In this document: piece by piece, positions 35,330-42,649 of the stretch
How positions within the stretch are numbered: the stretch's first letter is position 1
Layout of the letters: every line of letters begins with the position of its first letter
NCBI RefSeq assembly: GCF_000691525.1
Contig: NZ_JMDW01000005.1
Span: forward strand, 310,001-374,000
Direction: 5' to 3'
DNA from: Mycolicibacterium neoaurum ATCC 25795
Lineage (GTDB): Bacteria; Actinomycetota; Actinomycetes; Mycobacteriales; Mycobacteriaceae
Length of the DNA stretch: 64,000 nucleotides
Position numbers and translations under genes: made by a program
Notes under the pieces: model-generated
The model's input: only the letters and a program-made list of their open reading frames with translations
The model's database searches: none
What the model was told of the DNA's origin: nothing

Positions 35330-36488
35330 GCCCACCAGGTCCTTCCAGGATCGTCACCGCTGCCACTGCTGTCGGGCCGCCGACGTTGTGCGCCAATGCG
35401 ACTCGGGCGCCGTCCACCTGGTTGGCCGCCTCGCCGCGCAACTGTCCGAACAGCTCGACACATTGCGCTACACCGGTGGCACCTGGCGGATGCCCCTTGG
35501 CCTTCAGGCCCCCGCTGGGATTCACCGGTAGCGCTCCCCCGACGCTGGTGACTTCTGCCTCCGCGAGCTTGTACGCGTCAAACCGGTCGGCGAAGCCTAG
35601 ATCTTCATAGCTGATCAACTCGATCCCCGTGAAGAAATCGTGGACTTCGGCGACGTGAATATCGGCCGGTGTCATATTTGCCATGGCGAAGGCTTGTTTG
35701 GCTGCACGGACCGTCGCCGGGAAGGTCGTCAGATCGGCCTTGTGTTGATGCATCACCGAATCCAGACCCAATCCGACGCCGCGAATCCACACCGGCCGGT
35801 CTGTGTAACGTTCCACCACATCCTCGGCCGCGATCACCAGGGCAGCGGCTCCATCGCTCTGCGGGGCACAGTCGTACACGTGAAACGGTGTCACCACCAC
35901 GGGCGCTGCCAGCGCCTGTTCCATGGTGATCTCAAAACGTAAGCGAGCCTTGGGGTTGTCCAGGCCGTGCCGGTGATTCTTGACCGCGATCATCGCCAGG
36001 TGCTCACGGGTGGCCGGCGACTCGTGGAGGTACCGGCGCACATGCAGGGCGAACCCGGCCGGGGCGACCAGCCCGAGCGGATAGTCCCAGGCCTTGTCCC
36101 TGGCCATCGCCTCCCATTCCCACAGCATGTCTGCCGACGTAGTGTCGCGAAGTTTGTCGGCACCCATCACCAGCGCGACATCGAAAGCGCCTGACGCCAC
36201 CGCAAATAACGCGTTCCGTACCGCGTCGTTGCCGGTGGCGCAGGAGTTCTCGATGCGGGTGACGGGAAGGTCGGGCAATCCGAGTGTGTCGGCAAGTATC
36301 CCGGCCGGGAACCCGTCGGCGGTGCCCATCGAGCCGTACCAGGCGGCCTGCAGGTCGAACTTGTCCAGGCCCTTGTCGATGCTGCGTACGCAGTCGGCGA
36401 AGGCCAGTGGCAGTAGATCTTTGAGCCCGAGCGCAAAATGCTCTCCGAAGGTGGTCATCCCCGCACCGACAACGGCGACACGTCTCAC
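35319..36488 (-). CDS. Thiolase-superfamily lipid-transfer protein (SCP-x/Ltp type)
   Basis: A 389-aa thiolase of the SCP-x/Ltp group. It has the N-terminal VRRVAVVGAGMTTFGEH, nucleophile Cys in ENSCATGNDA, EVHDFFTGIELISYEDLGF and the C-terminal NPSGGLKAKGHPPGATG with the catalytic His. Intact Cys and His argue for true thiolysis of a beta-ketoacyl-CoA, in contrast to the aldolase-type paralogue at 52876. GTG 36488 has GGGGGCAG upstream. The start overlaps a 40-aa micro-ORF stop and the 3' end overlaps yrbEA. Confidence 0.9.
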   Translation of the reverse strand: MRRVAVVGAGMTTFGEHFALGLKDLLPLAFADCVRSIDKGLDKFDLQAAWYGSMGTADGFPAGILADTLGLPDLPVTRIENSCATGNDAVRNALFAVASGAFDVALVMGADKLRDTTSADMLWEWEAMARDKAWDYPLGLVAPAGFALHVRRYLHESPATREHLAMIAVKNHRHGLDNPKARLRFEITMEQALAAPVVVTPFHVYDCAPQSDGAAALVIAAEDVVERYTDRPVWIRGVGLGLDSVMHQHKADLTTFPATVRAAKQAFAMANMTPADIHVAEVHDFFTGIELISYEDLGFADRFDAYKLAEAEVTSVGGALPVNPSGGLKAKGHPPGATGVAQCVELFGQLRGEAANQVDGARVALAHNVGGPTAVAAVTILEGPGGHGR

Positions 36489-36607
36489 GACCTGCCCCCG
36501 ATGACGCCGCGGACTCGCTCGAACGACACCGGACATGGGCATCGAGGTTTGCTGAAATCGCGCACACACGTCGCGCGATCGTCTGTCCGAGCCCACCTGT
36601 GACTCAT
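36485..36607 (-). CDS. Bridging micro-ORF (40 aa) between OB-fold gene and thiolase
   Basis: A 40-aa ORF filling the whole 115-bp gap. Its ATG overlaps the stop of the upstream gene (ATGA) and its TGA overlaps the thiolase GTG (GTGA). It begins MSHRWARTDDRATC and contains RCPCPVSF, giving three cysteines; it is basic and not hydrophobic. It is either a translational relay or a small protein. The exact coupling at both ends is the main support. Confidence 0.5.
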   Translation of the reverse strand: MSHRWARTDDRATCVRDFSKPRCPCPVSFERVRGVIGGRS

Positions 36608-37779
36608 GCCGCGACCTCGTCCGGCGAAAAGGCGTAGCCATAGTCCGGCACGCCGGAGCGCATCGCGACGCGGCGCAGCGCCATCCGACCGCGGGCACCG
36701 ATGTCGACGGTGCCGGGCTCCACGCCGGTCACCTTGGCCAGCGCCCGCACCCCGACGCCGTCCAGTTCGACGATCACCAGCGAATAGGGCGTCCGCAGCC
36801 CAGGCACGGGCACATGCACCGTCACCTCCGTGTACACGGTTCCGGTACGCGGCAACGGCACCAAGGCGTACTCGGTGGACAACGTGCCGTCCCTGGCGAC
36901 CCGGAAGCGCGGCGGGAAGTCCAGTTCGTCGCTTCCGGTGAAGGTTCCAGCTTCCCAACGCACCTTCGCCTCGAAGGCTCGCTCATAGGCGGCCAAAGAG
37001 ATCGGGATGTCGCTGCCCTTCACATAGGTGTACGTCGGCACCGGGCGGGCGTGCGTTTCACGCCGGTGCACGGCGGCCGCACCACCGCTCACGGTCAGGC
37101 CCGACAGGATCGCCTGCTCGACAGCGACCAGCGCCCCGGTCCGGCCCGCCTCGGCCATCCCGGCGAGCGCGAAGAAGCAGGCGCTGGCGCCCACGGTCGG
37201 CATCTGCGGCGGGCCGGGCAGGCACAGTTCGAGGGCACGGTCGTGGCTCACCCCGGCCACTGCCACCGGCGTGTCCAACCACGCCGCCTCCAACGAGGCG
37301 ATCAACCCACGCTCGTGCACCAGCCGCGGATCCCCGTAGTCCTGCACGTCACCGGCTTCGGTACGAATACGCACCGGCAGACTGCGGGCCACCCGCGCGG
37401 CGGTGCGGACCCGCAGCCCGAGTTCACCCGTCACCAGGGCGGCAGCCCCGGCCGGGTCGAGGTCCACGCCGATGATCAGCGTCCGTGGTCGCGCCGAGCT
37501 CACCGCGTCGGCGGCGGCCGGTGCGCCACCGAGCCTTTCGTCGACCTCAAGCTCGGGGTCCAGGCCGAGCCCGGCCAGCAGCACTGCGGCGTTGCTGCTC
37601 TCCACCAGCGGCAGGTTCCGGCTCACCACCACCACCCGCTCGACGGCCGCGGCCGATTCGAGCGCGGCCCGCCCCGCCTCGACCGCCATGGTGATGGCGT
37701 CCTCATCATCGCCGGCGACCCGCTGCCAGGGTGTGCCCCAGCACGGCAGGTAGGTGCCGATGGCCGAAACGTAGGGCAT
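36604..37779 (-). CDS. HMG-CoA synthase-like protein fused to OB-fold (DUF35) domain
   Basis: A 391-aa two-domain protein. The N-terminal part has the thiolase/HMG-CoA synthase fold start (VSAIGTYLPCWG, DEDAITMAVEAGRAAL), but where such enzymes carry the nucleophile Cys the text reads DERLGGAPAAADAV, so it is probably inactive. The C-terminal part (from FEAKVRWEAG) is a DUF35 OB-fold (TVHVPVPGLRTPYSLVIVEL) that lacks the zinc-ribbon cysteines. DUF35 proteins are partners of thiolases and aldolases in CoA pathways, so this may be the accessory subunit of the thiolase encoded next. The ATG has AGAGAGGTAG upstream. Confidence 0.75.
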   Translation of the reverse strand: MPYVSAIGTYLPCWGTPWQRVAGDDEDAITMAVEAGRAALESAAAVERVVVVSRNLPLVESSNAAVLLAGLGLDPELEVDERLGGAPAAADAVSSARPRTLIIGVDLDPAGAAALVTGELGLRVRTAARVARSLPVRIRTEAGDVQDYGDPRLVHERGLIASLEAAWLDTPVAVAGVSHDRALELCLPGPPQMPTVGASACFFALAGMAEAGRTGALVAVEQAILSGLTVSGGAAAVHRRETHARPVPTYTYVKGSDIPISLAAYERAFEAKVRWEAGTFTGSDELDFPPRFRVARDGTLSTEYALVPLPRTGTVYTEVTVHVPVPGLRTPYSLVIVELDGVGVRALAKVTGVEPGTVDIGARGRMALRRVAMRSGVPDYGYAFSPDEVAA

Positions 37780-37809
37780 GGGCTGTGTGACTACCTCTCT
37801 GGGAAGCCG

Positions 37810-39018
37810 TCAGGTGACGGCGCCTGCGGTCTTCAGCTCGATGATGCGATCCCAGTCGAGACCCATTTCGAGCAGGATCTCCTCGGTCTGCGCCGCGAAT
37901 TCGGGAGCCGGACCGCTCACCGGAGCGGTCACATCGAATTGCACCGGGTTGGCGACGAGTTCGAGATCGCCTGCCTGGACCAGGTATTCATTGGCCCGGA
38001 TCTGTGCATCCTGGGCGGCTTGCAGGGTGTCCTGGACGGGGGCCCACGGCCCTGCCAGGGTCGAGAACCGCTCACTCCATTCCGGCAGCGTGCGCTTCTG
38101 CATGGCGGCGGTGAGTATCTCGTTGGCCGCTGCGGTGTTCTCGGCGATCGATTCGGCCGTGGCGAAGCGCGGGTCGTCGATCAGGTCCTTGAGGTCCATG
38201 TGCTCACAGACATCGGCCCAGAACTTCGTCGGTTGCATCATCACGAAAGAGATGTAGCGGTCGTCGGCGGTCGGGTAGAGCCCGACGAGCGGGTTGAACG
38301 GCGAACCCTGCGTCCCCGGTGGGACCGCCTCCATGCGCTCGTTGAGGTGGTTGGTCAGTGCGACGGTGTGCCCCATCGACCACAGTCCGCTTCCGAGCAG
38401 CGAGACGTCCACGACGGACGGCTCTCCGGTGCGCTCCCGCTTCACCAGGGCCGCCGCAACGCCGCCGGCCAGGTTCGTGCCGGAGATAGTGTCGCCGTAT
38501 GCCGGACCGGGGGGACCGATCATGCCCGGCGTGCCCGGCGGGGTGATCGTCGCGGCGGTGCCTGCCCGGCACCAGAATGCCGTCATGTCGTACCCGCCCC
38601 TGCCTGCTTCCTCACCGCGCGGACCCAGCGCGCTGCCCCGCGCATAGATGATGGATGGGTTTACCGCACGGATGTCCTCGACATCGATACCGAACTTGGC
38701 TCGATGGCCGGGCAGGAAACTGGTCAGGAACACATCGGCTCGCTTGGCCAGTTCCAGCAGTACCTCCCGCCCCTCGGGGACCGACATATCCAGCCCGACA
38801 CTGCGTTTGAGCCGATTGGCGTGCTCGATGTTCGGATTCGGATCGCCGTCGACGCGCAATCGGCCGGTCTGGCGCAACCCGCGCTGGGGGTCACCGGTGA
38901 CGGCGTGCTCGACCTTGACGACGTCGGCGCCCCATTCTGCGAGCACCGCGCCGGCCGACGGCACGAAACCGTACATCGCGACTTCGAGGACCCGGATTCC
39001 ATCGAGTGGCTTGGACAT
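37810..39018 (-). CDS. CaiB/BaiF (family III) CoA-transferase
   Basis: A 402-aa family III CoA-transferase moving CoA between carboxylic acids. It has an N-terminal PLDGIRVLEVAMYGFVPSAG, GADVVKVEH, KRSVGLDMSVPEGREVLLELAKRADVF (read with a gap) and the catalytic Asp176 in AYGDTISG. ATG 39018 has GAGGTGA upstream and shares one base with the stop of a bridging micro-ORF. It is an ATP-free alternative to FadD for activating the acid made by the upstream aldehyde dehydrogenase. Confidence 0.92.
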   Translation of the reverse strand: MSKPLDGIRVLEVAMYGFVPSAGAVLAEWGADVVKVEHAVTGDPQRGLRQTGRLRVDGDPNPNIEHANRLKRSVGLDMSVPEGREVLLELAKRADVFLTSFLPGHRAKFGIDVEDIRAVNPSIIYARGSALGPRGEEAGRGGYDMTAFWCRAGTAATITPPGTPGMIGPPGPAYGDTISGTNLAGGVAAALVKRERTGEPSVVDVSLLGSGLWSMGHTVALTNHLNERMEAVPPGTQGSPFNPLVGLYPTADDRYISFVMMQPTKFWADVCEHMDLKDLIDDPRFATAESIAENTAAANEILTAAMQKRTLPEWSERFSTLAGPWAPVQDTLQAAQDAQIRANEYLVQAGDLELVANPVQFDVTAPVSGPAPEFAAQTEEILLEMGLDWDRIIELKTAGAVT

Positions 39019-39086
39019 TATGCGGTCACCTCGCAGGCTCGGTCCCCGAATGGGACTGCATTTTTCGCTCCGCAAGCTCCGCTCAT
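39018..39086 (-). CDS. Bridging micro-ORF (22 aa), RACEVTA family
   Basis: A 22-aa ORF spanning the gap between aldehyde dehydrogenase and CoA-transferase. The ATG overlaps the upstream stop (ATGA); the TAA shares a base with the downstream ATG (TAATG). It starts MSGAC and ends GDRACEVTA. The micro-ORF at 49821-49919 starts MSEAC and ends GNRACEVTA, so the two are related in peptide and DNA. The codons for CEVT double as the GAGGTGA ribosome binding site of the next gene. Confidence 0.5.
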   Translation of the reverse strand: MSGACGAKNAVPFGDRACEVTA

Positions 39087-40546
39087 GCGCCCACCACCGG
39101 AACGGCGAAGGTCTTGGCCTCCAGGAACTCCTCGAGTCCGGCCGTGCCCATCTCGCGGCCGATACCGGACTGCTTGAACCCGCCGAAGGGGGCGTCGGGG
39201 CTGAAGTAGTTGCCGCCGTTGATCGAAAAGGTGCCGGTCCTGATCCGGCGGGCCACCGCGAGGGCGCGATCTTGGCTGCCGAACACCGCACCGGACAGGC
39301 CGTAGATGGAGTTGTTGGCGATCCGCACCGCGTCGTCGTCATCGTCGTACGCGATCACCGCAAGAACGGGACCGAAGACCTCTTCCTGAGCGATCTCGCT
39401 GTCCGGGTCCACCCCGGTCAGCAGTGTCGGGGTGTAGAAGTAGCCCGGCCCCTTCTTCTCGCCACCGGTGACCAGCGTCGCCCCGGCCGCCACGGCGCGC
39501 TGCACCATGGCGTCGACCTTGTCGCGTTGCCGCTCGCTGATGAGCGGTCCCATGTACGTGCCCGGCTCGTTGGGGTCGCCGTAGCGGACATGCCCGAAGT
39601 TGGTCTTGACCAGTTCCACGATCTCGTCATGGTGGCTGCGCGGCACCAACAGCCGGGAGGTCAGCGCGCAGCCCTGTCCGGCGTGGGTGACCATGCTGAA
39701 CGCGGAGAACAGCGCCGCCGTCCCGAAGTCGGCATCATCGAGAACGATCGCCGCGGACTTGCCGCCGAGCTCAAGGAACACCTTCTTCAAGGTGCCGCTT
39801 GCCGCTGCCATGATCGCGCGTCCGGTCGGCGTCGACCCGGTGAAGGTCACCATGTCGACATCCGGGTTGGTGGTCAGTACCGCGCCGACCCGGGGTTCGG
39901 CACCGCTGATGACGTTGACGACGCCGGCCGGGATGTCCGTGTGGGCGGCGATCAACTCACCGAGGGCAAGGGTGATCAGCGGGGTGTCCGGCGCGGCCTT
40001 GAGGACGACCGTGCACCCGGCGGCCAGGGCAGGCGCCAGTTTGGCCAGTGCCAACTGATTTGGATAGTTGTAGGCGATGATTGCCGCCACCACGCCTGCG
40101 GCCTCCTTCTCGACCCAGCGATGGTGCTGCATCCCGCGACTCTCGACGTTGCCGAGGTCCTGGGTGAAGGGATAGTCGCGCAACAGGTTGAGGTAGTACT
40201 CGACGATCGCGATGGGTTGGTCGAGCTGAGCACCCTGGGTGAGCGCGGGTGTGGCCCCGACCTCGGCAATGGTCAGCGCCGCCAACTCGTCACGGTTTTC
40301 GACGAGCGCGGCGTGGAACTGTTCGAGGCAGCGGATACGCAGTGCGACATCGGTCGCCCAGCCCGACGTGTCGAAGGCCCGCCGGGCTGCAGCGACAGCC
40401 GCTTCCGCATCGGCCACGGAGGCGTCGGGGGCGTGTCCGAGCACCTGACCGGTTGCCGGGTTGACGGATGCGAACGTACTGCGGGTCTCGACCAACTCTC
40501 CGTCGATCAGCATCCGTTTGGCGGTGATCGTGGCCATCTCGGACAT
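39083..40546 (-). CDS. Aldehyde dehydrogenase (NAD(P)+)
   Basis: A 487-aa ALDH-superfamily enzyme oxidising an aldehyde to the acid. It has the oxyanion Asn in IAYNYPNQLALAKLAPALAAG, the NAD-binding FTGSTPTGR, catalytic Glu in LELGGKSAAIVLDDAD, catalytic Cys in GQGCALTSR and the PFGGFKQSGIGREMG C-terminal signature. ATG 40546 (MSEMAT) is chosen for GTGAGGAG just upstream; the frame extends to 40618 into the operator region. It is the first gene of the long operon ending in mceF, headed by operator sites. Confidence 0.93.
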   Translation of the reverse strand: MSEMATITAKRMLIDGELVETRSTFASVNPATGQVLGHAPDASVADAEAAVAAARRAFDTSGWATDVALRIRCLEQFHAALVENRDELAALTIAEVGATPALTQGAQLDQPIAIVEYYLNLLRDYPFTQDLGNVESRGMQHHRWVEKEAAGVVAAIIAYNYPNQLALAKLAPALAAGCTVVLKAAPDTPLITLALGELIAAHTDIPAGVVNVISGAEPRVGAVLTTNPDVDMVTFTGSTPTGRAIMAAASGTLKKVFLELGGKSAAIVLDDADFGTAALFSAFSMVTHAGQGCALTSRLLVPRSHHDEIVELVKTNFGHVRYGDPNEPGTYMGPLISERQRDKVDAMVQRAVAAGATLVTGGEKKGPGYFYTPTLLTGVDPDSEIAQEEVFGPVLAVIAYDDDDDAVRIANNSIYGLSGAVFGSQDRALAVARRIRTGTFSINGGNYFSPDAPFGGFKQSGIGREMGTAGLEEFLEAKTFAVPVVGA

Positions 40547-40562
40547 TCGACTCCTCACTGTG

Positions 40563-40581
40563 ATGGAAATTTCATTCTCAT
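40563..40581. promoter_or_regulatory. Operator-like site F before the ALDH-mce operon
   Basis: ATGGAAA-TTTCA-TTCTCAT matches the site A palindrome in 12 of 14 arm bases. It lies 17 bp before the aldehyde dehydrogenase ATG. A half-site TATGAGAACG lies at 40606-40615. It would control the whole ALDH-thiolase-yrbE-mce unit. Confidence 0.5.
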
Positions 40582-40716
40582 CGAACGCGAATACTACATC
40601 CGAAGTATGAGAACGCAATAAAGCCTAGCCACGCTAGTCGAACGCACCCGACAGCCACCGATGCTCGATTGCGCGTGCGGACATTCGAGACTCCGAGTCT
40701 TGCTATGGGCACCCGA

Positions 40717-40735
40717 CCGAGAGTAGCGTTCTCAT
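40717..40735. promoter_or_regulatory. Operator-like site E before the SDR-P450 operon
   Basis: CCGAGAG-TAGCG-TTCTCAT matches the site A palindrome (left arm GAGAG against GAGAA) and lies 33 bp before the GTG of the SDR gene. It shares GCGTTCTCATA with the reverse complement of the half-site at 40606-40615. The rest of the 221-bp divergent spacer shows nothing else I recognise. Confidence 0.5.
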
Positions 40736-40767
40736 AATCGGAAGGCTGATTCTTAGGAGGCTCGCAG

Positions 40768-41469
40768 GTGAAGAATGCTGTCGTGACCGGTGGCGGGTCG
40801 GGTATCGGGCAGGCCATCGCCGACCGACTGCGCGCCGACGGCTACCACGTCGCCATCCTGGATCTGAGCCCATCGGACACACCGAACGCGTTCGTCGCCG
40901 ACGTGACCGACCGGGCTGCCGTGGATACCGCGCTGGAGGCCATCCGGGCCCAGCTCGGTCCCGTCACGATCCTGGTCAACGCCGCCGGCCTGGACAGCTT
41001 CCGCAAGTTCACCGACACCTCGTTCGAACAGTGGCAGCGTGTCATCGACGTGAACCTCAACGGCACCTTCCACTGCATCCAGGCCGTGCTGCCCGGCATG
41101 GTCGAGGCCGGCTGGGGTCGGATCGTGAACATCTCGTCGTCCAGCACGCATTCGGGCCAGCCGTTCATGGCGCCTTACGTCGCGGCCAAGTCGGCGGTCA
41201 ACGGCCTGACCAAATCGCTGGCACTGGAGTACGGCCCGATGGGTATCACCGTCAACGCCGTACCCCCCGGTTTCATCGACACCCCGATGCTGCGCAAGGC
41301 CGAAGACCGGGGCTTCCTCGGCGACACCGCCAAGCAGATCGAGCAGACCCCGGTGCGCCGGATGGGCAGACCCGAGGACATCGCAGCGGCCTGTGCCTTC
41401 TTCATCTCCGAGGAGGCCGGCTACATCACCGGACAGATCCTGGGCGTCAACGGCGGCCGGAACACCTGA
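40768..41469 (+). CDS. Short-chain dehydrogenase/reductase
   Basis: A 233-aa classical SDR. It has the NAD(P)-binding TGGGSGIGQA, NAAG, catalytic Ser in NISSSST, YVAAK with Tyr/Lys, and the C-terminal GYITGQILGVNGG. The Asp after beta-2 (ILDLSPSD) suggests NAD(H). The GTG has TAGGAGG upstream. It is the first gene of a unit with a mycofactocin-type SDR, ferredoxin and P450, so an alcohol or hydroxyacyl-CoA produced by hydroxylation is a likely substrate. It is close in sequence to the partial SDR at 63390-64000. Confidence 0.92.
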   Translation: MKNAVVTGGGSGIGQAIADRLRADGYHVAILDLSPSDTPNAFVADVTDRAAVDTALEAIRAQLGPVTILVNAAGLDSFRKFTDTSFEQWQRVIDVNLNGTFHCIQAVLPGMVEAGWGRIVNISSSSTHSGQPFMAPYVAAKSAVNGLTKSLALEYGPMGITVNAVPPGFIDTPMLRKAEDRGFLGDTAKQIEQTPVRRMGRPEDIAAACAFFISEEAGYITGQILGVNGGRNT

Positions 41470-41486
41470 AAGCGAGAGGGCTATTC

Positions 41487-42368
41487 ATGGGTACGACAGC
41501 AAGCAGCGCAGGCCGGGTTGCCGGGAAGGTCGCTTTCATCACCGGCGCTGCCCGCGGCCAGGGCCGCAGCCACGCGATCCGGCTCGCCGAAGAGGGCGCT
41601 GACATCATCGCCGTCGACATCTGCAGGAACTACGACACCGTCGGCTACCCGATGGCCACCGCCGAGGATCTCGAGGAGACCAAGAACTACGTCGAGAAGA
41701 CCGGTCGCCGCATCGTCACCGCCCAAGCCGATGTGCGCAGCGAGACCGAGCTTCGGACGGCGCTGGACGCCGGGCTGGCCGAATTGGGCAAGGTCGACAT
41801 CGTCGTCGCGCAGGCCGGTATCGCCGCAATGAAGGGCCAGCCGGGGATGCAGGCATGGACCGACGGCATCAACACCAACTTCGTCGGCACAATCAATGCC
41901 ATCCAGGTCGCGCTACCGCACCTGAACGAGGGCGCTTCCATCATCGCGACGGCCTCGGCGGCGGCCCTGATGGACGCACACAACAAACCCAATCCGGGCA
42001 ACGATCCCGGCGGCATGGGCTACATGGTCAGCAAGCGGCTGATCTCGGAGTACGTGCACTACCTGGCCACCGAGCTGGCCGTGCGGGGCATCCGCGCCAA
42101 TGTGGTCCATCCGACCAACTGCAATACCGACATGCTGCAGAGCGAGCCGATGTACCGCTCGTTCCGTCCGGACCTGGAGAACCCGACCCGCGCCGACGCC
42201 GAGCCGGTGTTCAGCGTGCAACAGGCCATGAAGGTCAACTACATCGAACCCGAGGACATCAGCAACGCCGTGTTGTGGCTGGCCTCGGACGAATCCCGGT
42301 TCGTCACCGGTATGCAGCTGCGGGTCGACGCCGGTGGCTACCTCAAGTGGTACGACTACCACGTCTGA
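41487..42368 (+). CDS. Mycofactocin-coupled SDR family oxidoreductase
   Basis: A 293-aa SDR of the mycofactocin-associated group, whose members hold NAD(H) tightly and regenerate it through the peptide-derived cofactor mycofactocin. The hallmark is ITGAARGQGRSHAIRLAEEGAD, followed by DICRNYDTVGY. The catalytic Ser lies in ATASAAAL and the Tyr/Lys in GYMVSKR; VHPTNCNTDML is also typical. ATG 41487 is inside a longer open frame that starts in the upstream SDR. The mycofactocin biosynthesis genes are not in this window. It probably oxidises the alcohol from the P450 encoded two genes on. Confidence 0.92.
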   Translation: MGTTASSAGRVAGKVAFITGAARGQGRSHAIRLAEEGADIIAVDICRNYDTVGYPMATAEDLEETKNYVEKTGRRIVTAQADVRSETELRTALDAGLAELGKVDIVVAQAGIAAMKGQPGMQAWTDGINTNFVGTINAIQVALPHLNEGASIIATASAAALMDAHNKPNPGNDPGGMGYMVSKRLISEYVHYLATELAVRGIRANVVHPTNCNTDMLQSEPMYRSFRPDLENPTRADAEPVFSVQQAMKVNYIEPEDISNAVLWLASDESRFVTGMQLRVDAGGYLKWYDYHV

Positions 42369-42406
42369 TGCTTTCAGCAGAGAACCGAAAGGGGCTGATC
42401 CAGTGA
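42368..42406 (+). CDS. Bridging micro-ORF (12 aa) between SDR and ferredoxin
   Basis: MLSAENRKGLIQ. Its ATG shares one base with the SDR stop (TGATG) and its TGA overlaps the ferredoxin GTG (GTGA). The AAAGGGG ribosome binding site of the ferredoxin lies inside. It is likely a relay for termination-reinitiation. Confidence 0.4.
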   Translation: MLSAENRKGLIQ

Positions 42407-42594
42407 AGGTTTCGGTTGACGGAAGTCGCTGCCAGGGCCACACCCTGTGCGCGATGATCGCGCCCGACGCGTTCGAACTCGACGATGTCGACGGGCATGC
42501 CTCACCCGCCTCGGATGTGGTGCCCGCCGACCAGGAGGACGCGGTCCGCGAGGCCGTCCACTCCTGTCCGGAGCAGGCCATCATCATCGAATGA
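42403..42594 (+). CDS. Ferredoxin ([3Fe-4S]-type, P450 partner)
   Basis: A 63-aa small ferredoxin carrying electrons to the P450 encoded next. It shows the mycobacterial variant motif C-x2-H-x2-C (CQGHTLC) and distal CP (SCPEQA). The third canonical Cys is replaced by His, as in P450-linked [3Fe-4S] or atypical [4Fe-4S] ferredoxins of mycobacteria. GTG 42403 has AAAGGGG upstream. The gene is flanked by micro-ORFs on both sides. Confidence 0.92.
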   Translation: MKVSVDGSRCQGHTLCAMIAPDAFELDDVDGHASPASDVVPADQEDAVREAVHSCPEQAIIIE

Positions 42595-42623
42595 CGCTGC
42601 CGCCCAACCCGACAACGCCATGA
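42591..42623 (+). CDS. Bridging micro-ORF (10 aa) between ferredoxin and P450
   Basis: MTLPPNPTTP. The ATG overlaps the ferredoxin stop (ATGA). The TGA overlaps an in-frame ATG of the P450 at 42620 (ATGA). If the P450 instead starts at 42650, the bridge ends 27 bp short, so support depends on that start. Confidence 0.35.
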   Translation: MTLPPNPTTP

Positions 42624-42649
42624 AAAATGGGCCACGAAGAAAGCAAGCA

